DNA of 64,000 bases from Straminergon stramineum (lineage: Eukaryota; Streptophyta; Bryopsida; Hypnales; Calliergonaceae), in NCBI GenBank assembly GCA_963920665.1, contig OY987269.1, forward strand, positions 16,432,501 through 16,496,500, written 5' to 3'. Below are positions 46,333 through 60,134 of the stretch, one piece after another (position 1 is the stretch's first letter; every line of letters starts with the position of its first letter). Both the position numbers and the translations under genes were made by a program. Under the pieces are notes generated by a model, which made no database searches, was not told the origin of the DNA, and worked only from the letters and a program-made list of their open reading frames with translations.

Positions 46333-47490
46333 GTTGGTTCTTATGACATCTAGAATATGAAAACATACAAAAGGCTTTGTTTTTAAAAAAAAGACAATAA
46401 ACTATCAATCTATGCATCATCATTAGTTCATTGCCAACAATCAATTTCACATGATTCAAAACCAAATCACCATATATTGAACCACCAAGTGTGATTTTGT
46501 AGAAGGTCATTGGAACTAAAAGGTACACCATAGTTAAGCAATTGTAGTTATATACAAAGATCATCAAATGCTTATTCAATTGCCATCACAAATTGGTTGT
46601 AATTAGTTTTGTGCAACTTAACCTTGTAACGCCGCATGAGCCATTTTGTAGCCTTTGGATGTGATAATGTGGCAATCTGAACACAGATTGGAAGCATCTT
46701 TTTATCCTCCTTTTTCTATTGACCTTTTCTGGTCAATTATGATGAGTATCCACTTGAATTTGCAATCTTGCCAATGTTTTTCATCAAGCAAATGAAAAAT
46801 TAGTACATAACACAAATCACTAAATATGTTATTTTTATTAGTGTATTTTGGGAAGTTGTTGCTTTATGCTCTAAATTTGAAATTTCTCCATAACAACAAT
46901 ATTTTTTGAGTTTGAGCCTCGCTAATGAAATGAAATTTATATACTCTAGTTTCTACTCCAATTTCAATTTTGAAAAATTCCTAAAATTGAATATTTCATT
47001 GCAATTTGAACTTTTGATGTATTTTCAATGTCTACAGAATTCTATTGTAACTATAGAATGACATGAAAATTGAATTGACACTATGCTATCTTTGCTCTAA
47101 TAAACACATATGCTAATCATTTTCTATTTGATATGATTTTTCTTCTATTTTTCTTTCAAAATTCTCAAAAGTATCAATTTTCCACAATAAAGTCTAAAAA
47201 ACTTGTGAAGTAAAAAGACATATAGATTCATCTTTGAAAAATAAATATAAATATTTTCATTTCATATGTAGTTGAAAAATAGGAACAAATTGAGTGGTGG
47301 GCATTGAGGCTTGCAATCAATGGTCATCATCTCATCCTTTAAGGCTTCAACTATCGAAATAACTATAGAATTCATTTCAATGTCACCAGTATTTTCAATA
47401 GACAACAATCATCCACATGGAGGTTCTCATTGCTCTAAAGGGAAGATGTTTTGCCCATTGTTAGAAGAAATTCTCCACAAATTTCAGTAA
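46333..47490. other. intergenic, no gene seen
   Basis: AT-rich DNA without recognisable coding or repeat structure apart from short A/T runs. Confidence 0.5.
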
Positions 47491-47497
47491 TTGCTTT

Positions 47498-47716
47498 TCA
47501 ATCTTCCAAATCCCTTTGAAACTCGCTAATTGGCATATTTCCAAAAATCATGTTTAAAATGTTATGCATTTTGGGACGTCTTGGAGAATTATACTGAATA
47601 CATGCAAGTGCCACAACTATGAAATGTATTATAGCATCCAAATCTGAAGGAGAATGTTCCATGTTTGCATCAATAAGTGTCATCATTGCCTTCGCTTCAT
47701 ATTGTTTCTAAGCCTG
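47498..47716 (-). pseudogene. last-exon relic of a receptor-like protein kinase
   Basis: The minus-strand frame 47686-47498 (62 codons) reads like the end of a plant receptor-like kinase catalytic domain. It has LIDANMEHSP, a VALACIQYNSPRRPKM stretch (subdomain XI, with its Arg-Pro) and a short tail. A plausible acceptor (TATCTCACAG) lies just upstream at about 47713, but the frame has a TAG two codons later (GCT TAG AAA). No other kinase subdomain was found upstream within about 1 kb. It is probably a pseudogene or captured fragment. The call rests on pattern memory and is moderate. Confidence 0.45.
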
Positions 47717-49250
47717 TGAGATATAAACAAATTCTATAAATTAGTAATTGCATAAACTGTATTTTTTTATTATAACCATATGCATGAATGTATTTACAAC
47801 ATATTTAAACACATATTAGATTTCATGACACTACCAGAGAGATGTCAAAAACCAAGAGCTAATTAACCAAGACAATTTTCTTGGCACCAACATATACATG
47901 ATTTTTGATAGCAAATCATGTGAAATGAACGTGCTCTCTTCCACATTCGTACTCTCAATATGAAATACAATTCCTATTAATTGTACTTAAATTTAGTGGC
48001 AACCAAACAATATACAATCCACATATATGTATAGAGAAGGCATGCATGTTTGCCATAAACAATGCACATATGTGAATTCCGTATGACTGAAGCAGTGCAT
48101 TACATCTGCCATAAAATCCTTAGAAAATAGATGTTCACAACTATCACATATGCAACCTACAATATGAAAGTCACTATAGACTACCGAGATCGATTAGCCT
48201 AAATACATCTATCTTGAGCATCCATGATGGCCAAAGTTGCATTTCAGTAAGAAATAACAACTTCTATTAATTACCAAACAACAATTGATCATTTTGAGCA
48301 ACATCGTGTACACAAATGGAATACAAGATAAGAAAAATATGCCTATCAAAAATCATTTAGATAACAACCACTTATGCATGAAAAATGCTACATTGTTTTA
48401 ATTCCATATGTCTTGTACCTTGTGGTTTCCGTACACTAATCAGTAATCACCTCCTCTTGCTTTGCCCATCACTACATTATGTCCTTTGACCTGCATACAA
48501 TTTTAGGTGAAGCAAAATTTTACCTACTATTGTCAATACAAAGTTTTAATGTCTTGACAAATTTGATAACCACATGTAACTACCTAGCTGAAATGAAGTG
48601 AACAACATGCAAATGTAGGAAAAATGTCCCATTTGCTTCGCTTCTTAAGAAACACTATAACATAAGAAAATCAGTAAAAGTTTTCATGCACAAATTTTGA
48701 AAGACTCCCTCGTACCTAAATTCTTTTGTTCTTTATGTTTTCAATACTTGTTGTCCCTATGAGTGGGATTTCCCATTTGCACACCCTTTGCCATAGTTCA
48801 AGTATTCATTAAATTGAGTTTAATACCATGAAACACAATTAATCAAAACCTTAGAGAACCAAAACTTAAAACTTCATTGACACTTCCACTATACGTGTTG
48901 TTGCCTTTTCAAGACAATTGTCTTGTTCTTTCACGTTCACAAATAGAAGAAATGTCAATATATACAATGCAACTTCACTTTCCTAAAATTCCCTTTCAAG
49001 GCTTAAGGGGGTATATGGGATGATGCACATGCCAAACAAGAATCTCGAAATTCTTGAAGGACCGAAAAATTGGGCCATGCTCCACTACGTTGTCTTTTCT
49101 GAAGTAGGATTCTAGTAATCTTTCCCCATCAACCCTTGAACCACCTCATTTCCTCGTTGAATACCCCTTCAACACACATAATTATTCAAAATGACACTTT
49201 CACTTCATGTACTTGAAGACACTATGAGCCTTCAAATTGGCACGTGGAAC
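47717..49250. other. intergenic, possible decayed gene sequence
   Basis: No open frame of note. I looked for further kinase exons on the minus strand without success. Confidence 0.45.
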
Positions 49251-52200
49251 TCAAGTTTTGTTTTTTTATTATTTTGTTAGATTTTTAGTGTATTTATATG
49301 CAAAAAAGCATTAAAAGAGTGTTTGAGTGATATTTGGTAGAAGTCCCTACCAATGTAGTGAGGGGTCATCCTAAAAGTCTGGAGTATCTAAAATACTCAA
49401 ATTTCCTACTTCGAGTACCTAGTTGAGAGTCTAAGAGGTCATTTAAGTAATTCCAAGAGAATTAAGGGTACAAGTATTAGCTAGTCCTAGTATTTTGTCC
49501 ATGCCAAACCAATCTTGCAAATGCATGTGACAAACTAGCTAAGTCCATTTTAGGTTTAGAGAGTCTAGTATAAGTCACCATCCAATTCATGAAGAATTTG
49601 GATTGATAAATTCTTATTAGCAGGTAATTTTTAGAAGATTGAGCCAAACTACAAATAAGGTAAAGAGAGAGCGACCGGAGCATGAACAAAGATTCTTTTA
49701 ACTTAAACCCATGCCAAAAGCTAACATTAGAGGTAGTTGTTCTAAGATTCTCCAATACAAGAATAATTTTCCCCTCAGACGAAAATTAAAAGGAAATTGC
49801 TAATTTTAGTTTCCCTATGAATAGTGCAAAGTGAAATGTAATGTTGCACTTTGGTTTTGGGAGTTTTTTAGAAGCTACCCAAAAAGTTTCAAATTTTTCC
49901 GAAACAATTACAATGACTTCATGGGAAGTCAATTGCCTTTAAACATGGTCGTAAATTCCTAGAAATTACCCATGTTGGGGTAAAATCTCACTAAAAATTA
50001 GGATAGAGTTTTGTGTGCTCATAAAGCACCCTGTAAAGTTTGAAAACATTACGACATCCTCAAATATCAAAATCAGCAACAACATTGAACTTTTGAAGAA
50101 TTTACAACTTGGCGGTGAATTGACTGATGTACCAGGAGTTGACAATGTCCAAATGTGGTGAATGAGGGGTCTTTTCTTACTCGCACAAACCTCTCAAGTA
50201 ACCATGGCCAAACGGTTTCCTAAAAAGAGACAAATTCCCAAAGTTAGGATTTTGGCTTTTCTTTGGAATTACCATAGGTTGATTTTACGCTTGCAATTGG
50301 CTTGGAAGTAGGGGGAAGGTGGTCCTTTAGACTAATTTGTGTCTTCTAAACACAATGGTGCATTTTTATTTATTTTTATTTGTTCACTAAAAGATAGAGA
50401 GGGTCAGCTCTTAATTTGACTTTTTAATCATAATTTGTGGTAATACAAAGTTAATTTTGCAAGTATCTTTTGTAAAATCAAAGATTGGATTTGGCCAAGA
50501 TCTCTTTTTTTGCATAACAAGCGATCTTTGGTTTTAAAAAAGATAATTTAGAAATAACTTTGGATTAATTAATAAAATATCTAGGTTAGTTAGGGTCATT
50601 TTCAAAATATTTTTGAGAAAAGATCTTGGATTTGATTTAGCCAAGATTTATTAGCTAAATGGAGAGGGTTATAGAAAATTCTTCCATTAAACAAAGATTA
50701 TTTTGGACACACGTTAGGGTAGTTTAGGAAATATTTAAAGGTTGAAAGTAAATGTTTTTCCACCGAAAATTTACTAGGGAGGGATCTTGGACAAGTATAA
50801 AAGGACCCCCCTTGAGGTTGTTGGTACCCTCATTCTCATAACTAAAATTTTCTTGTGCCACTGGTGTGGTTAGAGCATTGATCCAAGTCGAGATTCGACT
50901 TGATTTTCATTCTATCTTTTGATTTGCATACTTTGAAGGATGAGCGGATCCCTTCAAAACAATTTTTATTGATTTTTTCTTAAGTTTTACAGGCTAAGCC
51001 TCCATTTCCTTTTATTTGTGAGACTTTTGGAAGGAGTAGACCTCCAAACTCTAATTTTGTTTAAGATTTCTTGGAATACTAACAATTTGTGCTCATTGCA
51101 ACAAAATTTGGTGTTAATAGGCTTAAAATGAAGAAGCTTGACTTTGCCAAAAGTTTATTAAACCAATCTTTGCTCAAAATTCATTATACAACGGAAATTG
51201 GGCCTTTAATTGCTAAAGTTCGATTTAAACGTTGTCATGCGTACCTCATTTAGTGATTAAATCTTAGATACTTTGAAATTTTAAGAAATTAGTCTTTAAT
51301 GTTCGGTTAAATATTGTCATGTGTACCTTCTTTAAAGATTAAACTTTCAAAATATTATTATTTATTCATTGATACCATGTATGCTTGGGGACACCCCTAC
51401 ATGGCGAAGCTTTGACTTTGGAATTTTCAAAATTGATACTTTTCTAAGGTGGTTCCAAGTATTTAAGTACTTGAAATCATTAGAGAAACCTTTTTTTTGT
51501 ATGATTGAAAAATGCTCTTGCATGTGGTAGTGATTGGGGACATTTGATTTCATGAGAGAATTAGATAAAATTAGCCAAATTCTTTAGTTTGACCCCTCTA
51601 GAAAACCTTTAGTAGTAGTTAGAAAAAACCCAAATATTTAGATTAGTTTTTCCCTTAGTTATAGTTATTAAAATTATTCCGAATGAGAGTCCCAATTAGA
51701 TTAGAACACTTTGATTTGCTTAGCTTAAATTTATTCCAAAAATCCCAAAAAATGAGATTGTTAGTTTAGAATTTAAGAAGTTGAAAAATTTCCCCCAAAC
51801 CCCCAAACAAACCCATTTGAATGTCATAGTTATAGTTGGTGAAAGTGTGTTTAGAAATTCCCCAAAAATCTCCCTAAATTGATTAGTTTTAGTTAGAAAA
51901 TTAATTCAGTTCTTAAGTTTGAAAATTAATTTTATTAGTATTTAATTTGCAAAAATACGTGAAAGTTTTGAAATTTTAACAAAGGAGACCATAATCAAGG
52001 TACCATCAAAAGACCAACACAAGAAGATTAGAATCAAAGTACGGGAGACAGTAAACGAGACCACACGGGGGGCCAAGCCAAGGTGACATTTGGGGTGCTA
52101 GGCCATTAGTTCACGGGCCAAGACGGGGTGACAAGTGGCCAATCAATCACACCTCTCCATGCGGAGACACAAGGGTGATAGTTGGGTTACAGGTAGACTG

Positions 52201-52380
52201 CGAGGGGAGCCTAGCTCTACCCGGAGACTGTGAAGGAGACAACAACTGTCTATGAAGGAACCAACAACTGTCTACAAAGAGACCAACAACTAGAAGTTGT
52301 GGAAATTCACCGATCAAATATTGGAACTTAAGGTAAGTTTTTTTCAATTGTTTTGAAAATTTTAAGTGAATGAAATTAAT
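49251..52380 (+). other. unclassified repeat-like region, possibly a large LTR
   Basis: No coding sequence is evident. A TATA-like TATAAAAGG at 50796-50804 is followed by a C-rich, then T-rich stretch, as in the promoter and R-U5 zone of plant LTRs. Paired boundaries typical of an LTR were not found, so this is only a suggestion. Confidence 0.3.
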
Positions 52381-54400
52381 TCAGTGGGTGCTAACACTAT
52401 CAACAATTAGCTTAAAAACTCATTGAAACATCATCAACTCATATCACTCTCACCTAACTCTTAAAAACATAAAATGCAATATAACAAAATGAGAGAGTTG
52501 AAGAATTGAAGAGAATTGAAGAGAAGGGAAGGAGACAAAGGGAAGGAGAAGAACAAAAGGAATTCAAGCAATTAATAAGGTATGAATCTTTTGGATTTTA
52601 TTTGAAATTTTATCTTTCTACTATTCATTAATTTGTTGGTTAATTCTTAATTAGGATTCCTATAAAGATTAGTAGGTTAGGCTTTGGCTAACTTTTGTTT
52701 TATTAGGCCTAATAAGACAAATAGATAAAACAAAACGCCAACTAATATCTTTTGGATGATTAGGAAAATTACAAGATAATTAGAATTTATTAGATTTAAT
52801 TTAGCAGATTGAAAAGGTTTTGAGGTATTAAAATAATTTCTAATTAATTAGTAATTGTCTTAAATACAACCAAAATTAATAAAATCCCATAACTATTAGT
52901 AGGAAAAACAAAATTGAAATAAAAATACAACAACGAATAAGGATTAATTTCAAATTGCGCAATGGATTAGTAAAAATGGAGGAGGAGGGAGTGGGTTACT
53001 ATGAGACCATTCATCTCATGATCCTCAAGGACGGTACAATCGATCCCTTCATGGAAAAAGTATGTTAAAATTCTTCATATTTTCTTTTTAAATTTCAAAT
53101 TGATTAAAAATTTTGCCTCAATAGAATAACTTGTAGAAAACTTTAGGAAATTAGAAAATAAAATTAACATTTAAATTTTTTGAATTAGATTTAAGTTTAG
53201 AAAATAATAAAAAATTTAACCATTTACAATTAGATGAACTTTATTTGAAATTTGGATGAAAAATTAATATTTTCATCCAAAAGAACCAAACCAGTGAATC
53301 TTAGAATCTTTGGAGAATTTAAAATTTTAGATTAATTAAGAATTATTATTGTTTACTTAGATTAAAAGTAATTAATGAATGAAATCTACTTCGCTAAATT
53401 TTTAACCAAATTTCATCCATTAATAAATTTTTCATTAGGAATCTAGTGTTTTGCCTTGTTGAAAAGGTAATTTCTGAATTTTAATCTTAAAAATATAGAA
53501 ATCCTAAAAATAATAATTTAGAATAGGAAGTTTGATTTAGGTTAGATTAGAAAATAATTAAAAAGAATCTTTAAAGAATATCTAAAGAATCATTTAAATT
53601 AGAAATCAACTAGGAAATCTTTCAAGGATTCCACAACCTATTTTCATTTAAAAATTACTTTAATTTTAAGTCGGAGAAGGTTGGATGAAGTTTGGTTTTA
53701 ATTTGGATGAAGTTCTTTGATTATTGGTCAAATTAAATTAAATTTTAGAATTAGGTAATTAGCATTATTAAAAACTCAACCCTAAAATTGAAATTTATTT
53801 CAATTAGTTTTACTATTTTTATTTGTAGATGAAGATTGTGAGGTAGTTTAGAAGTTAATATTTCATCCATTCATTTCTTTTACAAGGAAAGTCAAAATTT
53901 AACTTGCTTTATCATTTTGGAAAGGGCAATTTACATTCTACAAATTAGGTTAGGTTGATTTTAGTTTCAATTCATCTATTCATTAGGTATTTGATTTAGT
54001 TAACAATAGTTTAAAGTTTAGGATTCACATAATTTGAGTTCAATTAGGATATTAAAAAACAAAGTGTCCATTGGTTGGAAGGCACAAATTGAATTGAGAT
54101 TGAAAACACTCCAAGGTAATTGATTTAACAAGCTTTTAGAACCTGGGTGCACCTTTTAACTCAGTCACTCAGAGGGTGGAGTTTTAAACACTCACAGACA
54201 CCAAACGAAAGAAACTCCTGATTAGAATATATATAGCGAAATTTATGGACATGGTCAGCCTTGGGTTCACTAAAAATTTTCCTTTGTTCCTACCAAAGTG
54301 TTCAACAAACATAGATGTGTCACATGAAAATAGACATCCTAGTCAGGCATTCATTTTTTCATGAGTCACTACATACTTATGAGTACCATGTAACTTTTCT
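52381..54400. other. intergenic, no gene seen
   Basis: Very AT-rich and TTAG/ATTA-rich throughout, with no recognisable domain. A GAAGAGAATTGAAGAGAAGGG-like purine-rich stretch lies near 52500-52560. Confidence 0.5.
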
Positions 54401-54439
54401 TTGCAGTCCTATTGTGCTACATACATTACCCAAAAATAT

Positions 54440-54556
54440 ATACATTACAGACACACTTGATGATCATCTCTTTCTATACAAATTCTTGTAATGATCTTTG
54501 TTTATATTATATTAAAAATATACTTTACATTTTACCTTAACTCTATTATTCTTACA
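54440..54556 (+). repeat. copia 5' LTR remnant
   Basis: The segment TGATCATCTCTTTCTATA...ATACTTTACATTTTACCTTA...CTATTATTCTTACA is shared with the 3' LTR at about 60238-60328. Upstream of about 54440 the similarity fades, so the left end cannot be fixed. Confidence 0.75.
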
Positions 54557-54568
54557 TGGTATCAAAGC
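54557..54568 (+). other. primer-binding site
   Basis: TGGTATCAAAGC directly after the LTR end TTACA matches the common plant initiator-tRNA-Met primer site with one change (A for G). Confidence 0.85.
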
Positions 54569-54960
54569 CAAGTTCAAGTCTAAGGTTCAATGTAGTGAAG
54601 TTTAATGTAATTGAAACTACAACATGTGCTTTGCTCCAACACCTCGAGTTGATAGTTCAAGCGAAGATGTGTTCGACTTGTTCGTAGTCGACGAAGAAAG
54701 ATTTGAGGTCAAAAATCAATTATGACTTATAAATGGATTCTTTAATTTTAGTCTAGAACCAGTTCAATCAACCTGCAAAATTCAAAATTATTACATACAG
54801 AATTTCCAACACACCCAAGGTTATATTAACTCAATAGCTCACTTGGGTGAGTTCAATACACCCAGACACTTCGATGAAATCAACCCTCAATTTTTTGTTG
54901 ACAACTCCTAGACTACACCTTCATATCTTTATGAAGAACTTTAAATATTCATCCAACATC

Positions 54961-55815
54961 ATGGCTTCATCTACAATGACCTTAGCAAATTGAGCTTACA
55001 ATATTCCACCTCTAACTACCTCGAATTACGCATTCTAGAGCATAAAAATTAAAATGCTCCTTATACACTCTAAATTATGGAGTATGGTTGATGGATCAAA
55101 AGCTACTCCTACTACCAATGATTAAGCTAGATTAACAATATGGAAGTTAAAAGATTTAAAAGCGCGTTCCGATATATTGTTGCACTCTAGTGAGAAACAA
55201 CTAATCTCACTTCAACCGTTAGCCACCTCCAAACAAGTATGGAACACAATTAAACAACTCTATCAACAATGAAATAAAGACTCTCAAGTCAATTTGCATA
55301 AACAAACAGTTATATCATCTCACGATGTTTGACACAAATGACGTTGATTTCCTTGAAATCTCGCAATTTATTTAACAAGAAGCAACTATTGGATATTATT
55401 GGTTGTGTCTTTGATGATGCTCAACAAGTTATGTTGTTCTTATTTGCACTTCCAAATTCTTGGAGTGTGTTTGTTACAACACAAGGAGACATTTCCAACC
55501 TCACATTCCTTGAACTACTTTCAAATATCCTTCAACAAAACACAATAAACACTTCCAAGGGTGAATCTTCTAAAACTAGTGCTTTCTAAGTCAAAGGGAA
55601 ATTTCTGAAACCACCATTACAGAGGTTCAACACCAACTCTCAACACCCAAATAATAATTTTTGAAAATCACGACATTTTATTAGTCCGCCAAGGATTGGC
55701 AAGCTTGGTATGTCTTGAAGGGGACCAACGAGTTAGCCATCAATCATTTGCCACTATTGTGGCAAGCCAAGTTATAAGGCACATGACTGTAGAAAGAAAC
55801 AATGAGATCTGGGGC
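54961..55815 (+). pseudogene. copia gag, frameshifted
   Basis: Translation from 54961 begins MASSTMTLAN and after stops continues with LTTSNYAF..SIKIKMLLI and ARLTIWKLKD, as in copia gag. An open part is 55329-55589. At about 55743-55790 a zinc knuckle reads CHYCGKPSYKAHDC, in which the conserved His is replaced by Tyr, so zinc binding is likely lost. Upstream, 54650-54960 also carries a long frame with three stops and no known domain. Confidence 0.75.
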
Positions 55816-55892
55816 ATTCAAAGACCCATGGCAATACTACTACTTCAATTGATCCCTTTTATCTTTTTTTTGACTTTGTTAAAGTACCACTT

Positions 55893-56126
55893 GTGTCAAA
55901 CTCATGGTATTTAGACTTTGGAGTGAGTCAATACATGCCTCCTCTCCAAGCTTTACTTTGTAATTATGAACTATTAATTGAACCCAAGACTATTTTACTA
56001 GGTGATAATAACACTTACAATGCTATTGATTTTGGTTATGTACTTATCAAACTTCCTAGTTTTGTTAAGAACTTGCTTTTAGTTCCTCAAAATCACAAGT
56101 ACTGGAAATACCACTGTTACCTTTAG
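55893..56126 (+). pseudogene. copia protease
   Basis: The frame starts with NSWYLDFGVSQYM. The D-S-G active-site triad is here D-F-G, so the enzyme is predicted inactive. The following ILLGDNNTY and VKNLLLVP match copia protease. Confidence 0.8.
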
Positions 56127-56279
56127 TGGCCAACAATGTTTCATTAAGACCATTTTCCCAACAAGTCATGACCACAAGACGTTTCACATTCAAAAGGATA
56201 GCAATTTATTTTCCTTAGGTGTTGGTAATACTCCTATTATTCAAAGCAATACTACTACTACAAAATCCAAAGTTGAAAC

Positions 56280-57682
56280 TGTAACATGGCATCATTGCCT
56301 AGGCCATCTCAACACTCGATCATTAAGTATCATGTAATCTAATGACTTGGTCACTGGCTTATCACCGTTGAAATCTACTCTTCTACTATGTACTCAGTGA
56401 TAGGGTTTTTTTTCATTTTTTATATAGTGCCAAAGTGGCGATATAAAGTGATGTAGTGGTGCTCCAAATTTCAACATTCATCTACATATTGGAAAGAAAA
56501 TATCACAGCAGCACACATCACATACTCATAATTCTCTTTTCATCCACAATTTGGTGATTTCATCCAAGATTTTTTTTCTAATTTGAAGTTTTCTGGCAAA
56601 AAACTTCATAGTATCTTTTGCCAATTTTTAGCTAAATTTTTGGTTTTGGTGCAATCTAGCACCAAAACCCCCCCCAAAAGCCCTACTTATTGTACCTTTG
56701 GCAAGCATTATAGGACACCTTATCCTATTAATAATGCCACTCAAGCCTTGGTGCCTCTTGCTCTAGTTCATACAAATTTGTGTGGTCCAATGAAGACTCC
56801 CTCACATGGTGGCACTTACTATTTTCTTATAAGTGTTGATGATTATAGAAGATATACACATATATAATTCTTAAGGAAGAAGTTTGAAGCTCTATCCAAT
56901 ATAAAAAATTAGTTGAGAATCAAACAAATTGAAAGATATTGATTCTTCGTTCCAACAATGGAGGTGAGTTTACCTCTACAAAATTTAACCAATTATGTCA
57001 TGACCATGGTATACAACAATAATTTACAAATTCATATAACCTTGCTCAAAACAAGGTCGTTGAATGTAAAAATAGAACATTAGTTGAATTTGCTTGTAGT
57101 ATGTTACATATTGCCAAGCTTTCAAATGCCTATTGGGTTGAAGTCCTTAACACCGCCTACTATTTGCAAAATTGTTCTTATATATCTACCTTGGATAAAA
57201 TCACTCCCTTTGAACTTTGGATTGGCCTCAAACCAGATCTTAGTCACCTTTATATTTTTGTGTGTCAAGCTTTTACTCATATTCCAAATGAAAAGCACAC
57301 CAAATTAAATACAAAGACTATTCCATGTATCTTTGTGGATTATGGAAAACCTCGCGGTATAAAACGATATTGTTTATATGATATATCTAATCACCATTTG
57401 TTTACAAGTTGTGATGTTATATTTCATGAAGATTCTTTATTACAAGGGATCCGAGCTTCATCTTTGCCTCCACCTTTATCTATTTTTGACGATCTTGGGA
57501 GTGATCACCTACGCACCTTTGCTATCAACCTATATCCTCATCAAATTGATCAAAATGAATCCAATTCATCTATTGTCAAACTTAACTCTGATCCAGATTC
57601 AAGCTCTGAATCACCCTTTGACAAGCCATTTGTCTATCCACCTTCCTTGGTTTTAAGTACCTTGCCAACCAATCCCATTTAG
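56280..57682 (+). pseudogene. copia integrase
   Basis: WHHCLGHLN (about 56287) is the start of the pre-integrase zinc region. The core begins with LALVHTNLCGPMKTPSHGG (about 56758), with Asn in the first catalytic Asp position, and continues with ISVDDY. The second Asp position reads RSNNGGEF (about 56950), also Asn. The C-terminal part is open at 57101-57682 with YWVEVLNTAYYLQN and TPFELWIGLKPDLSHL. Confidence 0.85.
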
Positions 57683-57762
57683 ACTCATGCATTGGATCGA
57701 CATTGCCACCTTCACTCCTCTCCAGTATTACCAACCAAACACTCCACATGTCAGACTAAAGG

Positions 57763-58017
57763 TTGATGACATTCTACCAATTTCATGACGAAGCTACCTA
57801 TGCCTCTGCCATTTTTATACAAATTGTTGATCCCCAATCAATTTGTGTAGTATTCTCAAGCCCTGGAGCTTTACAGTGGCATCTTATTATGGAGGCTCAA
57901 TACAATTCATTAGTCAACAACAACACTTGGGCATTGGTTGATCTCCCTATTCATTGGTCCATTGTCAATACTAAGGGTCATTGCAAGAAACACCAGTCCT
58001 ATTCTCCATCACTATGA
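57763..58017 (+). pseudogene. copia reverse transcriptase, N-terminal part
   Basis: WHLIMEAQYNSLVNNNTWALVDLP is the recognisable start of copia RT. The frame stops at 58017, where sequence unrelated to RT begins. Confidence 0.8.
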
Positions 58018-58650
58018 GAGTGATCTTTTGTCATTTGCTATAACATTTGATGCACAAGTCCAATGAACATGAAATTTCAATTGAATATGTCTAACTTGAT
58101 CTTAAATAGATCTCTTATTTTTTAGAAATTAAAAAAAATCATTTTTGTTAATTTGTCACAAAGTGTAGTTTAGGGGGTTTTATTGGGTTAAGAGTCCCCA
58201 AATTTAATGATCTAGAGTTAAAACTTTCATGGTCTATTTGCATAGTAGGAAAGCATATATCTACCAAAGAAAATTTGAAAATATATTATTTTATGTCCTC
58301 CACATGAGTGCAAACAACACTCCCATTGTGTGCAATTTTTGAACATTGAAGATGGTTCTCATATCATTCTTTTGGTGAAATCTCATCACCATCAACTCTT
58401 CCTCAATGGCCAATTTTTTCTTTTTTTGATAATTTATTTTCCTATTTTTTACAAATTAAAATGTCAAAGTGCCAATTTTCATGAGATTTTGCACTTTTAT
58501 AGTTCTCCTACTTAGAGAATTTTCTATGGTTTACCTTCCTAGAGTACCTTCTTTTTAAAGGTTTAGACATTAAACATATTTTTCCCATTAAATTTTTTTC
58601 TAATTATAAAGTACTCCTAGAAAAAAGTGTTGTACTATGAAGCCTATTTT
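58018..58650. other. unidentified insertion or replacement inside copia RT
   Basis: About 0.65 kb of AT-rich DNA separates the two parts of RT. It replaces the RT segment that would normally lie there, so it is an insertion accompanied by deletion. No ends or coding sequence are recognisable. Confidence 0.55.
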
Positions 58651-58659
58651 GTTGGACGA

Positions 58660-59400
58660 GATTTTTCCCAATAAGTTGGCCTTGAATAATGATGTCATTA
58701 CGCCTTTTACTTGCTCTAGATACACTTTATGGATAATTATTATATCCACCAGATGGATGTTACAACAACATTTCTCAACTATCTTCTTCAGGAAGATATT
58801 TATATCACCCAACCTGAAGGGTTTGTTTTACTTGGAAATGAAAATCAAGTATGTCATTTATTAAATTCATAATATTGCCTTAAATAGGCACAATGAGCTT
58901 GGTATGAACTTTTTGATGAATTTCTACTTAATCAACTTGTTGTTCGATGCTTTTCCAACGCTAATGTATATTTTAAGCACTCTTCCAATTCTTTCATATA
59001 TATATATTGGTCTATAGATGACCTTATTTTAATTTCTCCTAATTAAAATAATTAAAATATCTCTAATATACATAAGGCTATGTTTCCCCAACTATTCTCC
59101 ATGACCAACAACAATGATATCAAATACATTTTTGGAATCCAAATCTATTGAGATCCTATCAATCACTCTTATTCTTATACAAGATAAACATATTTCTGAC
59201 CTCCTTGGAAAATTTCATATAACAAATTGCAAACCTATTGTTAAACCTATAGAAGCCAATATTCAATATTCACCCTCTCAAGCTGAGAACCTGACTCCTA
59301 CAAAAATTTCTTTTATGGCTTCAATTTCCTATGCCCAAGCTATTGGTAGTTTTCAATACCTTTGTCACTTGTACTTGTCTTGATTTAGCTTTCTCAAAAA
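58660..59400 (+). pseudogene. copia reverse transcriptase, C-terminal part
   Basis: In shifting frames the sequence gives YIHQMDVTTTFLN, EDIYITQPEGFV, GNENQVCHLL and then SIDDLILIS (about 59000-59040), the active-site box with the first residue replaced by Ser. Several stops and frameshifts are present. Confidence 0.8.
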
Positions 59401-59552
59401 ATCATCTTACTCAATTCATAGCTAAACTAGGCCTTACCCATTGGAGTGCCTTAAAATGAATCTTTCTATATCTCCAACACATAAGAAATTGGAGTTCCAC
59501 CGATTACTGTGTATCCTCTTCTCCTCATTCAAACTCTACTAACTTCCCTTGT

Positions 59553-59936
59553 GGCTGAAGTGATGCACATTGGGTAGGGGATCTTGATACTAGATGCTTG
59601 ACATCTGGCTATATTTTTCAACTTCATGGTTCTACACTTTCTTGGCAAAGTAAGAAGCAACTAGTATTTGCTATGTCCTCTATGGAAGCTAAATATATTG
59701 TTGTTGCCACCACAACAAAGGAGTTGCTTTGACTTCAAACTTTACTCACTAAATTGGGCTATCCAAGCAAACTCTTAAGTCTTCTCTACTATGATAACGA
59801 GTCTTGTATAGCTCTTATCATGAATCTTAAGTTCCATGAATGCTCAAAACACATTGATATTAAATATCACTTTCTTCGTGAAAAAATGGAATCCAAACTT
59901 ATAGAATTAGCATTTACCCCTACTCTTGAGATGTAG
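59553..59936 (+). pseudogene. copia RNase H
   Basis: The region reads GDLDTRCLTSGYIF, QSKKQLVFAMSSMEA.Y, then after a stop YYDNESCIALIMN and HIDIKYHFLREK, the usual end of a copia polyprotein. A purine tract TTTAGGGGGAG follows at 60036-60046. Confidence 0.85.
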
Positions 59937-60134
59937 ACTAATATTCAAACAGAATCCTTACCAAAATCTAAGCATCATGCTTGTGCTTCAACACAAGGTC
60001 TTCATAATTATCTTAATTCTACTTCTCACTTAATTTAGGGGGAGTTATTAATCTATAATTAATTTGATCAAAGTTGGACTTTCACACACAAAGACCTTGA
60101 ACCATCTTTTTCTTATTTGATGCAGTTAGAGGAG

